Part shown: positions 16,725 to 24,648 of the stretch, one piece after another
Numbering within the stretch: the first letter of the stretch is position 1
How the letters are laid out: every line of letters starts with the position of its first letter
From: Nitrospiraceae bacterium
GTDB lineage: Bacteria > Nitrospirota > Nitrospiria > Nitrospirales > UBA8639
Length of the DNA: 64,000 nucleotides
Assembly: GCA_020632595.1 (NCBI GenBank)
Contig: JACKFF010000005.1
Span: 1 to 64,000, forward strand
Direction of reading: 5' to 3'
Made by a program: the position numbers and the translations under genes
Notes under the pieces: model-generated
Told to the model about the DNA's origin: nothing
The model's database searches: none
Seen by the model: only the letters and a program-made list of their open reading frames with translations

Positions 16725-17987
16725 GTGAGTGCCCATATCCCCACCAAAGCACTCCTACTCGCCATTCAAGCCGACCCTACGTCCGCCATCGCCATTATCC
16801 GGCACTTGAATCCTGACATGGTCTGCTTTTTTCTACACGAGTCCCATAAGCAGGTCGTGGAATCTCAGATCCCTCCGTCCTTGTCACGCATGCCCCAGCG
16901 CTGGGACTGGATCGTCACCCCTTCCCCTACAAGTTTTTCTGCATGCCAGAAAGCCCTGGCTCACGGGCTAGGCCCTTTGTTAACGACCTGGAACGTGATG
17001 CCCGGGGAACTGGTGATTGATATTACCAGCGCAACCGTTGGCATGGCTTCCGCCATGGTGCTGACAGGATTTCCCTTTTCCACCAAAGTGCTGTCGTTTC
17101 CCGGCCATCCTTTTCCATCTGTAGACCAGGCCGTTGAAACGATCACCAAATTGTTGTCGCAGTCTGAAGCCTCTGCCAATCCTTGGGACGAAGAGGCACC
17201 GCATCTGCGAAACGAGACGTGTTACCATTTCAATCATGGCTCGTATGATGCCGCCGCTAAAGGGTTTCACACATTGGAACATCGCATTAGCGGCGGGCTG
17301 AAACCCTTTTATCGGGCCCTGGCCGATGTGGCACAGGGCTATGGCCTGTGGGATCAACTCCTGTATCGTTCCGCCTGGGAAAAATTAAAAGGCGGGATCA
17401 AAGCCTTGGAACTGGCCTCCGTGTGGGGTGGCCCTCCAGGCATGGATCGCCTCATTCACTTCCTCAAGGCAAACCTCACGTTCCTTGAACGAATCGTGCT
17501 CGATTCGAAAGATATTAAGCCGGCGGTGGCTCTCGACTTATTGGCATGGGCAAAACGCCGTGGAGATCGCGGGCAGGATCTGGAAGTTGCCACTCACGTC
17601 CTCCTGCGAGCCTTGGAAGCCTTTAGTCAATCCCGTTTGTATACCCAGTATCACCTGAAAAGTTGGGATGTGAATCTGGAGCAACTCCCTGAGGATTTGC
17701 GAGAAACCTGTCGCAGGCAATATCTGAATGAAATTGATGGGAAATATCGCCTTCCTATGCAGGCACAATTTCAGGCGTTGGCTGCGCTTGGAGATCCTAT
17801 GGGGCAACGCTTTGTCACCGATTGGTCTAAAATGAAATCCTTATTTGATGCCGCGGATCATGCGCTACTGGGTTACGGATTTGAACCCATAAAACCCGAA
17901 CGCTACCACCAGCTCTATGACCTGGTGATAAAATTAAGTGGCGCGGCCCCCACCGACCTTCCAGAATTTCCCACCATGAATGTGTAG
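16725..17987 (+). CDS. CARF-type Cas02710/TIGR02710-like protein, HEPN motif apparently lost
   Basis: 420 residues from GTG 16725. The N-terminal half looks like a CARF Rossmann domain: hydrophobic strand LLLAIQ, then VIDITSATVGMASAM at 97-111 in the place of the ligand-loop D-x-T-x-G-T-K-x-M motif, with the Gly-Thr-Lys weakened to Ala-Thr-Val-Gly. The C-terminal half has the helical pattern of the Cas02710 family (LLAWAKRRGDRGQ, LLRALEAFSQSRLY, LPEDLRE), ending in HALLGYGFEPI at 379-389. In that family the corresponding place reads about R-N-x-S-I-L-A-H-G-F and carries the HEPN RNase residues; here Arg and His are replaced by Ala377 and Tyr384. So I expect a ligand-sensing but RNase-dead protein. 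No CRISPR array or cas gene is near; it leads a tight operon with ybgC (18-bp gap) and lipB. Family assignment is from memory of motifs. Confidence 0.7.
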   Translation: MSAHIPTKALLLAIQADPTSAIAIIRHLNPDMVCFFLHESHKQVVESQIPPSLSRMPQRWDWIVTPSPTSFSACQKALAHGLGPLLTTWNVMPGELVIDITSATVGMASAMVLTGFPFSTKVLSFPGHPFPSVDQAVETITKLLSQSEASANPWDEEAPHLRNETCYHFNHGSYDAAAKGFHTLEHRISGGLKPFYRALADVAQGYGLWDQLLYRSAWEKLKGGIKALELASVWGGPPGMDRLIHFLKANLTFLERIVLDSKDIKPAVALDLLAWAKRRGDRGQDLEVATHVLLRALEAFSQSRLYTQYHLKSWDVNLEQLPEDLRETCRRQYLNEIDGKYRLPMQAQFQALAALGDPMGQRFVTDWSKMKSLFDAADHALLGYGFEPIKPERYHQLYDLVIKLSGAAPTDLPEFPTMNV

Positions 17988-18005
17988 GGGAGGCGACCGG
18001 CCGGA

Positions 18006-18410
18006 ATGGAGGTTCGGGTCTATTATGAAGATACAGATTGTGGAGGAGTGGTATACTACGCCAACTATCTCAAATACTTTGAACGAGCTCGAACCCATTA
18101 CCTGGATAGCCATGGCCTGTCGGTTGCCGCATTAATACAAGAAGGAACTGAATTTCGCGTGATACACGCTGAACTTTCCTATCGATCCGCCGCTACCTAT
18201 GGAGACATCCTGGAGGTCGAGACCACGGTAGGGGCCGATCGACGAATTTCTCTCACGTTTTCCCATGTCATTAAAGATCGCACCAGCAAAAGATTGATCG
18301 TGGAAGGATCGGCAACCCTTGTGGCAGTGGATACCAACGGCAAAATCAAACGCCTCCCACCTCCTATCCTGAAAGTCCTGGGCCTCCCCTTAGGGCTCAC
18401 TACCTCCTGA
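18006..18410 (+). CDS. YbgC/FadM-type acyl-CoA thioesterase
   Basis: 134 residues, typical hot-dog 4HBT enzyme. It hydrolyses acyl-CoA or acyl-carrier thioesters in the cytosol. The signature YYEDTDCGGVVYYANYLKY carries the catalytic Asp11, followed by FERARTHYL and VIHAELSYRSAATYGD. In many Gram-negatives ybgC precedes tolQRA; here it sits 18 bp after the CARF-like gene and 12 bp before lipB, which suggests a role in handling acyl chains near lipoate synthesis. Start ATG 18006 lies 11 nt after GGGAGG. Confidence 0.9.
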   Translation: MEVRVYYEDTDCGGVVYYANYLKYFERARTHYLDSHGLSVAALIQEGTEFRVIHAELSYRSAATYGDILEVETTVGADRRISLTFSHVIKDRTSKRLIVEGSATLVAVDTNGKIKRLPPPILKVLGLPLGLTTS

Positions 18411-18422
18411 GATCGCATTCCT

Positions 18423-19136
18423 ATGGCTCTCCCCAATTCTCGACAACCGGGAATGCTGCTGACGTTTCCTCGGCTACTCTATGCGGAAGCCTTGAGACTT
18501 CAACAATCTCTGGTCACCCAACGTCTGGAGGACCGTCGTGCAGACACGCTGGTATTGACCGAACACGAACCTGTCATCACATTGGGGCGAACAACCAAGC
18601 CTGAACATTGGGAGCCTCGCTGGACCGAACTGCAGCATATGGGGGTCCATCTTCATCAGACCGGGCGTGGCGGGTCTGTAACCTATCATGGCCCCGGGCA
18701 GCTAATTGGATATCCGATTTTACGACTTCGAAATTTCTGTCCTGGCCCCAAAATCTATGTCCAGCAATTGGAGGAGGTCCTGATTCGCACCTTAGGGGAA
18801 TGGGGGATTGCCGGATGTCGGCATGAATCGTTTCGGGGGGTGTGGGTGAAAACATCCCCCACGTGCAGAGAAAAAATTGCCTCCATCGGCGTACGAATTT
18901 CCCGTGGGGTAACCATGCACGGATTTGCCTTAAACGTGAACATCGATCTCCAACCGTTCACTCTCTTGGCGCCATGTGGGATTGAAGGCTGTACCATGGC
19001 TTCCATGGCAAAAAATCTTGGGAGAACCATAGATTCACACAGGGTGCGGACACAAATCGCCCATCACTTTGGGGAAATTTTTGGCATCACCTGGTTAGAA
19101 GAGAATGGACCAGGGTACGGGCAGGAAACAGGATGA
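18423..19136 (+). CDS. lipB: Octanoyl-[ACP]:protein N-octanoyltransferase
   Basis: 237 residues. Transfers octanoate from ACP to the lipoyl domains of 2-oxoacid dehydrogenases and GcvH; first step of lipoate synthesis. Seen: RGGSVTYHGPGQLIGYP (81-98), the catalytic Lys151 in EKIASIGVRI, TMHGFALNV (His166) and catalytic Cys185 in LLAPCGIEG. All active-site residues are kept. Third gene of the CARF-like/ybgC/lipB operon; lipA is not in the window. Confidence 0.96.
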   Translation: MALPNSRQPGMLLTFPRLLYAEALRLQQSLVTQRLEDRRADTLVLTEHEPVITLGRTTKPEHWEPRWTELQHMGVHLHQTGRGGSVTYHGPGQLIGYPILRLRNFCPGPKIYVQQLEEVLIRTLGEWGIAGCRHESFRGVWVKTSPTCREKIASIGVRISRGVTMHGFALNVNIDLQPFTLLAPCGIEGCTMASMAKNLGRTIDSHRVRTQIAHHFGEIFGITWLEENGPGYGQETG

Positions 19137-19237
19137 GAGGCAGAACATTGGAAGGGTTTCTCCCGTTGTCAGGCAGGCACAAGGAGGGTAATTAAGGAGA
19201 AAGCCTGTATCTGCTCATTTGTGACAGCTTGGAGGCT

Positions 19238-19972
19238 TCAGACTCCCCAACCGCCGCTCACGTGCAGATTGGCTCCCGTTACGTATCGAGCTTCGTCAGA
19301 AAGAAAATAACGAACGGCTTGGACGGTATCCTCAACCTGACCAATATATCCTGCCGGAATTTTCTTAGCCATGCCATCCAGCTCTCCCGGTGGCGCGCTT
19401 CCGGAATCGATAAATCCCGGTGAAATCGCATTCACAGTGATGCCATCAGAAGCCAGCATTTTCGCCAGAGTCCGGGTCAGAATGAGCACACCGGCCTTAG
19501 CAATATAATGAGCGGTCACATGCGGTTGGGCTTCCATTTTGTCCGCGTTGGCCATGCTGAAGGAAATAATGCGTCCAGATTTTCTGGCTTTCATCCCCGG
19601 CGCCACGGCCTTCGCGAGATAAAAGATCGGGTGAAGATTATTTGTGAACATGTCCGACCATCCTTCAACAGTCTCTTCAAACAGTGAAATGCGATGGTAG
19701 GGCCCTGCCCCGTTGATCAGCGCATCGATCCTGCCCCAGACATTTTCCACATGCTGAACAAGCTGTGATGCCGCAACAGGGTCGGAGACATCGCATTGAA
19801 TGGCCAACGCCTTTCCACCCCGTCCCTCAATGCCACGTTTGACTTCCTCAGCTTCCTGCTGACTGGTCCGATAGCAAAGAGCCACCCTCCAACCCTTGTC
19901 CGCCAAGTCCAGCGCGATACCCCGCCCAATTCCTTTGGCTCCGCCGGTGATCAACACCACACGGTCAATCAT
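19238..19972 (-). CDS. SDR-family oxidoreductase lacking the canonical Tyr
   Basis: 244 residues; ATG 19972 follows GGAGAG. Classical short-chain dehydrogenase: nucleotide loop TGGAKGIG at 9-16, INGAGP near 87-91 (NNAG motif variant), SFSMANAD with the Ser, and C-terminal NAISPG and SGGWGV. The active-site Tyr-x3-Lys reads HYIAKAG: the Lys is residue 159, so the Tyr position (155) is His, with Tyr shifted to 156. Either the shifted Tyr works or the protein is not a standard oxidoreductase. FabG- or pteridine-reductase-like activities are the usual roles of relatives. Single gene, converging with lipB. Confidence 0.87.
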   Translation of the reverse strand: MIDRVVLITGGAKGIGRGIALDLADKGWRVALCYRTSQQEAEEVKRGIEGRGGKALAIQCDVSDPVAASQLVQHVENVWGRIDALINGAGPYHRISLFEETVEGWSDMFTNNLHPIFYLAKAVAPGMKARKSGRIISFSMANADKMEAQPHVTAHYIAKAGVLILTRTLAKMLASDGITVNAISPGFIDSGSAPPGELDGMAKKIPAGYIGQVEDTVQAVRYFLSDEARYVTGANLHVSGGWGV

Positions 19973-20035
19973 TTCTTCTCTCTCCTATAATGTGCGCGTG
20001 CCCACCCTGCGTATTCAAAAAGAATTATTGTTCCT

Positions 20036-20809
20036 TTATTCGCGATTGGTCAATCGCTTGGCCAGCTCCTGCAACACATTTTTAGTCCGAGAAGAGAACA
20101 TCTGATTCTGCGGATCTTTCGAATCCCGGATACACGTGTGAAGATCCTCCACCGTATCAAGATCACGAAGTTCCGGTAGGATTTTTAACGAGAGGCCCAG
20201 CATTTTTACCTTCTGCTCTGTGAGGGCATACACCTGCCCCGTGGACCACGGTATGTTCTCAAACAGTTCCGGCACGGGTGTGCGCAGCCCGATTAAATAA
20301 TACCCGCCATCCATGGTGGGACCTAACACGACATCATGATCGTGAAGACTGCCGAGTGCCATTGTGAGAAGCGGACCATTTATGCCGGGAATATCCGTTC
20401 CAATGACCACAACCGAACGGTATGGGGAACCGAGCGCTTGCTTGAATGCTGCTGCCATGCGCGTTCCCAGATCGCTCCCTATTTGATCCCAGACCGGAAT
20501 CTTGAATCGAGCCTCCATGGCCCGAAAAAATGGATGATGGGGAGAGGGCGTTCCGGCCAGGATGCAATCATAGCCCCTGAGAGATTGGCATCGCTCCAGG
20601 ATATCTAAGACGAGACTTCCGTGGAGACTGGCTGCCTCATCAGGCGTGAGAGGCGGGCACAGGCGTGTTTTGACTTGACCGGCAACCGGTGCCTTCGCAA
20701 AGACAATAATCGCCGAGGTCGCAGGCGGGAGAGATCGACGTCTCCCACCCTGGCTCTGGTGTGCTGGACGTGATCGACGTACAGCTGGGTCGTTACCGGA
20801 CGATGTCAT
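20036..20809 (-). CDS. DUF2064/TIGR04282-type glycosyltransferase
   Basis: 257 residues. GT-A-like nucleotidyl/glycosyltransferase of the TIGR04282 family, often named for arsenosugar biosynthesis. Signature: FAKAPVAGQVKTRLCPPLT, the LGTRMAAAF helix, VVIGTDIPGI (DxD-like acid) and LGPTMDGGYYLIGL. It overlaps the next upstream gene by 17 bp, and the partner family TIGR04283 is exactly what lies there, so the pair is a functional unit. The product sugar is unknown; the arsenosugar label comes from family naming. Confidence 0.88.
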   Translation of the reverse strand: MTSSGNDPAVRRSRPAHQSQGGRRRSLPPATSAIIVFAKAPVAGQVKTRLCPPLTPDEAASLHGSLVLDILERCQSLRGYDCILAGTPSPHHPFFRAMEARFKIPVWDQIGSDLGTRMAAAFKQALGSPYRSVVVIGTDIPGINGPLLTMALGSLHDHDVVLGPTMDGGYYLIGLRTPVPELFENIPWSTGQVYALTEQKVKMLGLSLKILPELRDLDTVEDLHTCIRDSKDPQNQMFSSRTKNVLQELAKRLTNRE

Positions 20810-21491
20810 AATACTGCTGGAGACGACGCGGATCCCATCCTAGCCAATACCACGCGCGGAGCGTCCACATGCGCACGATGGTGCGGAGAGGGCCCTGCTG
20901 TTCCCACCGCCGAAACGAGGTAATGACCTTCACCCGCAGAGACGCGATCGTGCCAACTCGCTTCAACCGGCTGCTGAATTCAATATCTTCCATAAGAGGA
21001 ATATTCGCAAAGCCCCCCAACTTTTCAAACACGGAACGTCGCACAAATATGGTTTGATCGCCGGTGAAGATCCCCGACCAGCGTGAGCGCAGATTCATAA
21101 GCCGGCTCACCATCCATGCATACCCGGTATCCTGTGGGAAACGTACATCAAACCGGCCGCCGACACACTGCGGATCATCCATGGCGTCTGTTATCACTTG
21201 CCTGGCATTGTCTGGCATTTGGGTGTCAGCATGCAAAAATACTAAAATTTCGGAGTCGGCCAGAGCGGCCCCGGTGTTCATTTGGGAAGCCCGCCCACAT
21301 GGACCGGAAATGATTCGATAGCGGGAGTCGGATGTCGATTCCAGCATCTTCCTGGCCATATCCACGGTGCCATCCCGACTTCCTCCATCTACCACAATAA
21401 TTTCTTCGAACCCCAGCGGTATTAAGACGGGCAACAAAGCCGGCAAAGCTTTCTGTTCATTCAAAACCGGAATGATCACGGCAATGCCCAT
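20793..21491 (-). CDS. TIGR04283-type family 2 glycosyltransferase
   Basis: 232 residues from ATG 21491 (AGG six bases before); an ATG at 21512 adds seven. GT2 fold: AVIIPVLNEQKALPALL, the sugar-nucleotide motif VDGGSRDGT, LVFLHADTQMP (the metal-binding acid), GRFDVRF and FTGDQTIFVRRSVFEKLGG. A C-terminal WYWLGWDP segment may associate with the membrane. Upstream partner of the DUF2064 gene, which it overlaps. Together they match the two-gene cassette seen in many bacteria next to arsenic or membrane-sugar genes; neither arsenic genes nor a methylase are adjacent here. Confidence 0.9.
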   Translation of the reverse strand: MGIAVIIPVLNEQKALPALLPVLIPLGFEEIIVVDGGSRDGTVDMARKMLESTSDSRYRIISGPCGRASQMNTGAALADSEILVFLHADTQMPDNARQVITDAMDDPQCVGGRFDVRFPQDTGYAWMVSRLMNLRSRWSGIFTGDQTIFVRRSVFEKLGGFANIPLMEDIEFSSRLKRVGTIASLRVKVITSFRRWEQQGPLRTIVRMWTLRAWYWLGWDPRRLQQYYDIVR

Positions 21492-21546
21492 GAAAAACCT
21501 AATGGCTGCCACACAATGAGAAAAACTAAAAACTCAGAACGTTGGG

Positions 21547-21978
21547 CTACGAGCCGGCGGGTTTCTTGGGGTTTTTGAACATAAAAAACACGACGACCCC
21601 GATCGTGCCCCAGTAAATGAGATACTTATGCCAAAATAACACTTCCCCAAAATGCATAAATGCCATCGCGCAAAGCAGAGACAACGCCATCACCGTATAA
21701 CGGACAGTGAGGTTGTCCACGGAGGAATAGGCCCACATGGCCATTCCTGAAAAATAAATAATCATGGGGAAGATGCTGATTTCGGCACCGGTACTGGCGG
21801 ACAGAAAAACCTGCAAAAACCCGATAAAGACCATGGCAGATCCCACCATACGCATGGCCACCTGCATCTGCAGATTTTCTTGATCTTCCGGGTCCTCATC
21901 CCTGACCGGCGGACGGGGAGGCACTGGCTTGGGGGCAACAGGGTCGGTCGACTGCGGTTGTTCGGTTTCTGTACTCAT
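21547..21978 (-). CDS. Small membrane protein of unknown function
   Basis: 143 residues from ATG 21978, four bases after the dcd stop, so part of the same transcript. A Pro-rich acidic N-terminal tail of about 40 residues is followed by three or four hydrophobic segments (VGSAMVFIGFLQVFL, MIIYFSGMAMWAY, VMALSLLCAMAF, LIYWGTIGVVVFFMF) and a short basic end. No motif I recognise. Its place at the end of the grx-like/kamA/dcd operon gives no clear functional hint. Confidence 0.7.
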   Translation of the reverse strand: MSTETEQPQSTDPVAPKPVPPRPPVRDEDPEDQENLQMQVAMRMVGSAMVFIGFLQVFLSASTGAEISIFPMIIYFSGMAMWAYSSVDNLTVRYTVMALSLLCAMAFMHFGEVLFWHKYLIYWGTIGVVVFFMFKNPKKPAGS

Positions 21979-21980
21979 AG

Positions 21981-23141
21981 TTACCACTTAAAATGTTTGC
22001 TGAGTGTGAGACCCTGCTGAAAATAGGACGACCCCAACGCCGATCCATATAACTGCGTGGGGATATCCCGCATCTTCTCATAGACGACTTTAAAAAACGT
22101 CTGTCCGTCATGAATACGGAAAGGCACATCATGAGGGCGGACCTCCAAGACCACCTGGGTGCCTTTCCGGCTGCGGTTGGCATAGCCAAACCCGGGATCG
22201 AAGAACCCCGCATAATGGGTTCGCAATTCCCCGCAGGCGGCTTCATATGCCACCATTTCCGATGAATAGCCAGGTGGAACCTGGATTCGTTCTTTGGAGG
22301 CCAGGATATAGAACTCTTCCGGCTCCAAGAGCATCGTGGCGGTGGCATTGCGTTTTAGCGGTTCCCAAAAATCAGAGGCGGCGTAATGGCCCACCAGACT
22401 GAGATCAATAACATGACTATTCTTTTTTGCCCGGTACCCCACAATCGACTCGGAATGGTCGCTCGATCCTTGCAAATCGACACTTAAAAACAGACCGTTG
22501 TTTACCCGGAGTTCCCTGGCCGTTAAGGGCAGATCCGTTTTCCCGGAATCTCCATTATGATAGAGCAAGGGGGTCTTACGATGAACGGCTCGCAACCCTG
22601 AATCCGAGACCATGGGTTTCCCAGACAGTAATCGTAACTGGTTGAGGGCCAGTCCAGCCTGCACACGTATGGTAAACGACCGGGGCACGATTTCCAAAAA
22701 TAACGGGCCTTCATATCCGGCGCGGATTTCATCAAAGCCCATATGGAGATCCGTCACCACGCGGGTAAAAATATCCAACCTCCCCGTGGAACTTTTTGGA
22801 TTGGTTCGACCGCGGATATCCTTAGGCAGCTTGACCCTCTCCATCAAAGGGACGAGATAGACATGGCCTTTTTCCAGAATGGCACCATTGGTCAGATCCA
22901 TATCGTACATCACCATATCGGACCGGTAGAGATCCTCAATCGTAAACTGGGATTGCTGATCAGAGGGTTCTGGCAGAAAACTGCTCAGGAGACGGTAGGC
23001 CTTCGTTCCCAGTCGTAAATCGAGACTGGCCGGTTGAATTTGCCGGGAGGTAATGGGCACATCGGCCCGGATCACCTGCTGACGAACCAGCGCACGAAGG
23101 TGTTGAAAGGACAGAATGCCCGTCTTCTTAGAATCGACCAT
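21981..23141 (-). CDS. dcd: 2'-deoxycytidine 5'-triphosphate deaminase, long form
   Basis: 386 residues, about twice the E. coli Dcd. Matches the long bacterial family (DCD domain duplicated as in alpha-proteobacteria). Deaminates dCTP toward dUTP for dTMP synthesis. Dcd/dUTPase motifs: IQPASLDLRLG, GRTNPKSSTGRLDIFTRVVTD, GYEGPLFLEI and LNQLRLL in the N-terminal half; a second similar half (LEPEEFYILASKERI, GFFDPGFGY, EVRPHDVPFRI). Start ATG shares one base with the upstream stop (TAATG), so it is coupled to the KamA-family gene. Confidence 0.9.
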   Translation of the reverse strand: MVDSKKTGILSFQHLRALVRQQVIRADVPITSRQIQPASLDLRLGTKAYRLLSSFLPEPSDQQSQFTIEDLYRSDMVMYDMDLTNGAILEKGHVYLVPLMERVKLPKDIRGRTNPKSSTGRLDIFTRVVTDLHMGFDEIRAGYEGPLFLEIVPRSFTIRVQAGLALNQLRLLSGKPMVSDSGLRAVHRKTPLLYHNGDSGKTDLPLTARELRVNNGLFLSVDLQGSSDHSESIVGYRAKKNSHVIDLSLVGHYAASDFWEPLKRNATATMLLEPEEFYILASKERIQVPPGYSSEMVAYEAACGELRTHYAGFFDPGFGYANRSRKGTQVVLEVRPHDVPFRIHDGQTFFKVVYEKMRDIPTQLYGSALGSSYFQQGLTLSKHFKW

Positions 23142-24265
23142 TAATAGTCATCCATGGCGCCGGCACCGCACATATCCTGGGATGCAGGGGCGCCGACCAT
23201 GGGAAGTTCGCGCCCGTTTCCCGATGTCGGCTGAGGATAATGATAGGTTTTATTTTCGTAATTTTTTAATACCGCCCCGTTCTCATCCAAATTCAATAAA
23301 TAATCGTTAGGCAACAGCGGAATCTTTCCGCCACCGCCTGGCGCATCAATGACAAAGTGGGGAACGGCCATGCCACTCGTATGCCCCTGAAGGGATTGAA
23401 TCATTTTCAACCCCGTTTCTACCGAAGTCCGGAAGTGATTCGTCCCCTTGGTGAGATCGGCTTGATACAGGTAATAGGGTTTCACTCTGGCCAACAACAG
23501 TTGATGCATCAGCCGTTTCATGATTTCCGGGTCATCATTGACACCTTTCAGCAAGACGGTTTGAGCTCCCAGAGGAACCCCGGCATCCGCCAACCGACCA
23601 CAAGCCTCCTTGACCTCCGGCGTCAACTCATCCGGATGGTTGAAATGCAAATTCATATAAATGGGATGGAAGCGCTTAACGATCTCACACAATTCCGGAG
23701 TAATGCGTTGCGGGAGGGTCCCTGGCACCCGGGTCCCAAACCGAATCAATTCTAAATGGGGGATGGACCGAAGGCCTTTCAGAATTCTCTCAATGAGACG
23801 ATCAGGCAGCAATAACGGGTCACCGCCGGACAGGATGACATCCCGTACTTCAGTATGCTCTCGGAGGTACGCCACCGCTCGATCCAGCTCACCCTTTTTA
23901 AGAAACCCCGGCTTCCCCACCAGTCGCTTTCTCGTGCAAAACCGACAATAGATTGGACATTGGTTGGTCACCATCAACAACACGCGATCAGGATATCGGT
24001 GGACCAAATGAGGAACCGGGCTATCCGTATCTTCTTCCAACGGATCGTCCGGGGCATCAATATCATCCAATTCGATGGCTTCGGGAACGACCTGCTTCCA
24101 GATCGCATCCCCTTTACTTTTAATCGTGGCCAGCACTGTCGGGGTAATTCGCATTGGATAGGGCCCGACGACGGCTTCCACCTCCTTGGGATCGACCCCA
24201 AGATACTTGGCTAAATCCTTGGGTTTGGTGATACTTGCGGCGAGGACCTTTTTCCAATCATCCAT
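23141..24265 (-). CDS. KamA/EpmB-family radical SAM aminomutase
   Basis: 374 residues. Radical SAM enzyme of the lysine 2,3-aminomutase family, which uses SAM, a 4Fe-4S cluster and PLP to move an amino group. The cluster motif CPIYCRFC (Cys-x3-Cys-x2-Cys) is at about residues 104-111, followed by RKRLVG, ILSGGDPLL (SAM site), RFGTRVPGTLPQRI, NLHFNHPDE and VLLKGVNDD; PGGGGKIPL precedes the C-terminal end. Shorter than clostridial KamA (about 416) and longer than EpmB (about 342), so free lysine or EF-P lysine are both possible; no efp or epmA is in the window. Lies 3 bp after the glutaredoxin-like gene and overlaps dcd by one base. Confidence 0.9.
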   Translation of the reverse strand: MDDWKKVLAASITKPKDLAKYLGVDPKEVEAVVGPYPMRITPTVLATIKSKGDAIWKQVVPEAIELDDIDAPDDPLEEDTDSPVPHLVHRYPDRVLLMVTNQCPIYCRFCTRKRLVGKPGFLKKGELDRAVAYLREHTEVRDVILSGGDPLLLPDRLIERILKGLRSIPHLELIRFGTRVPGTLPQRITPELCEIVKRFHPIYMNLHFNHPDELTPEVKEACGRLADAGVPLGAQTVLLKGVNDDPEIMKRLMHQLLLARVKPYYLYQADLTKGTNHFRTSVETGLKMIQSLQGHTSGMAVPHFVIDAPGGGGKIPLLPNDYLLNLDENGAVLKNYENKTYHYPQPTSGNGRELPMVGAPASQDMCGAGAMDDY

Positions 24266-24268
24266 AGC

Positions 24269-24580
24269 TTAATGATTCCTTTCATCAAGGTTGCTGGAGG
24301 GTGGCTTGGTGGCTTCCCCGGAGGGAGTTCCATGGTCTTCGTAGTCGTCCAGATATGCCAAGATATCGGATGTCTCCGTCAACACCGTTTCTCCATGCAC
24401 CAACACCGGGACGTAATTCTGTCCCGAGATTTCATACAAATTTTTCCGGAAAGGTCGAACATCAGGCACAACTTCATCTTCATAGGGCAGACCCAACTCA
24501 GCCAACCTCTCGCGGACGACTTGGCATTCCGGGCACCATTCCGTGTGATACAGTTTCATGCGGTTAAGAGTATCAGACAT
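24269..24580 (-). CDS. Glutaredoxin/GST N-terminal-domain protein
   Basis: 103 residues; the ATG at 24559 (MKLYHTEWC) may be the true start. Thioredoxin-fold protein with redox motif WCPEC (CPxC) near the N-terminus of the fold, cis-Pro in YVPVLVHG and the ETSDILAYLDD glutathione-side helix. Probably a small thiol oxidoreductase. First gene of an operon with the KamA-family enzyme, whose iron-sulfur cluster might need such a reductant; that link is speculation. Confidence 0.85.
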   Translation of the reverse strand: MSDTLNRMKLYHTEWCPECQVVRERLAELGLPYEDEVVPDVRPFRKNLYEISGQNYVPVLVHGETVLTETSDILAYLDDYEDHGTPSGEATKPPSSNLDERNH

Positions 24581-24648
24581 GTCAACTAGGGGTCTTCCCC
24601 ATGAGAGAAAAAATACACTAGGCCCGAAAGAACCAGGAAATCTGGGCC

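Noticed and set aside
16620..19140. CRISPR array or cas genes near the CARF-like gene
   Set aside because: I looked for short direct repeats with spacers and for cas proteins in the surrounding genes and found none.
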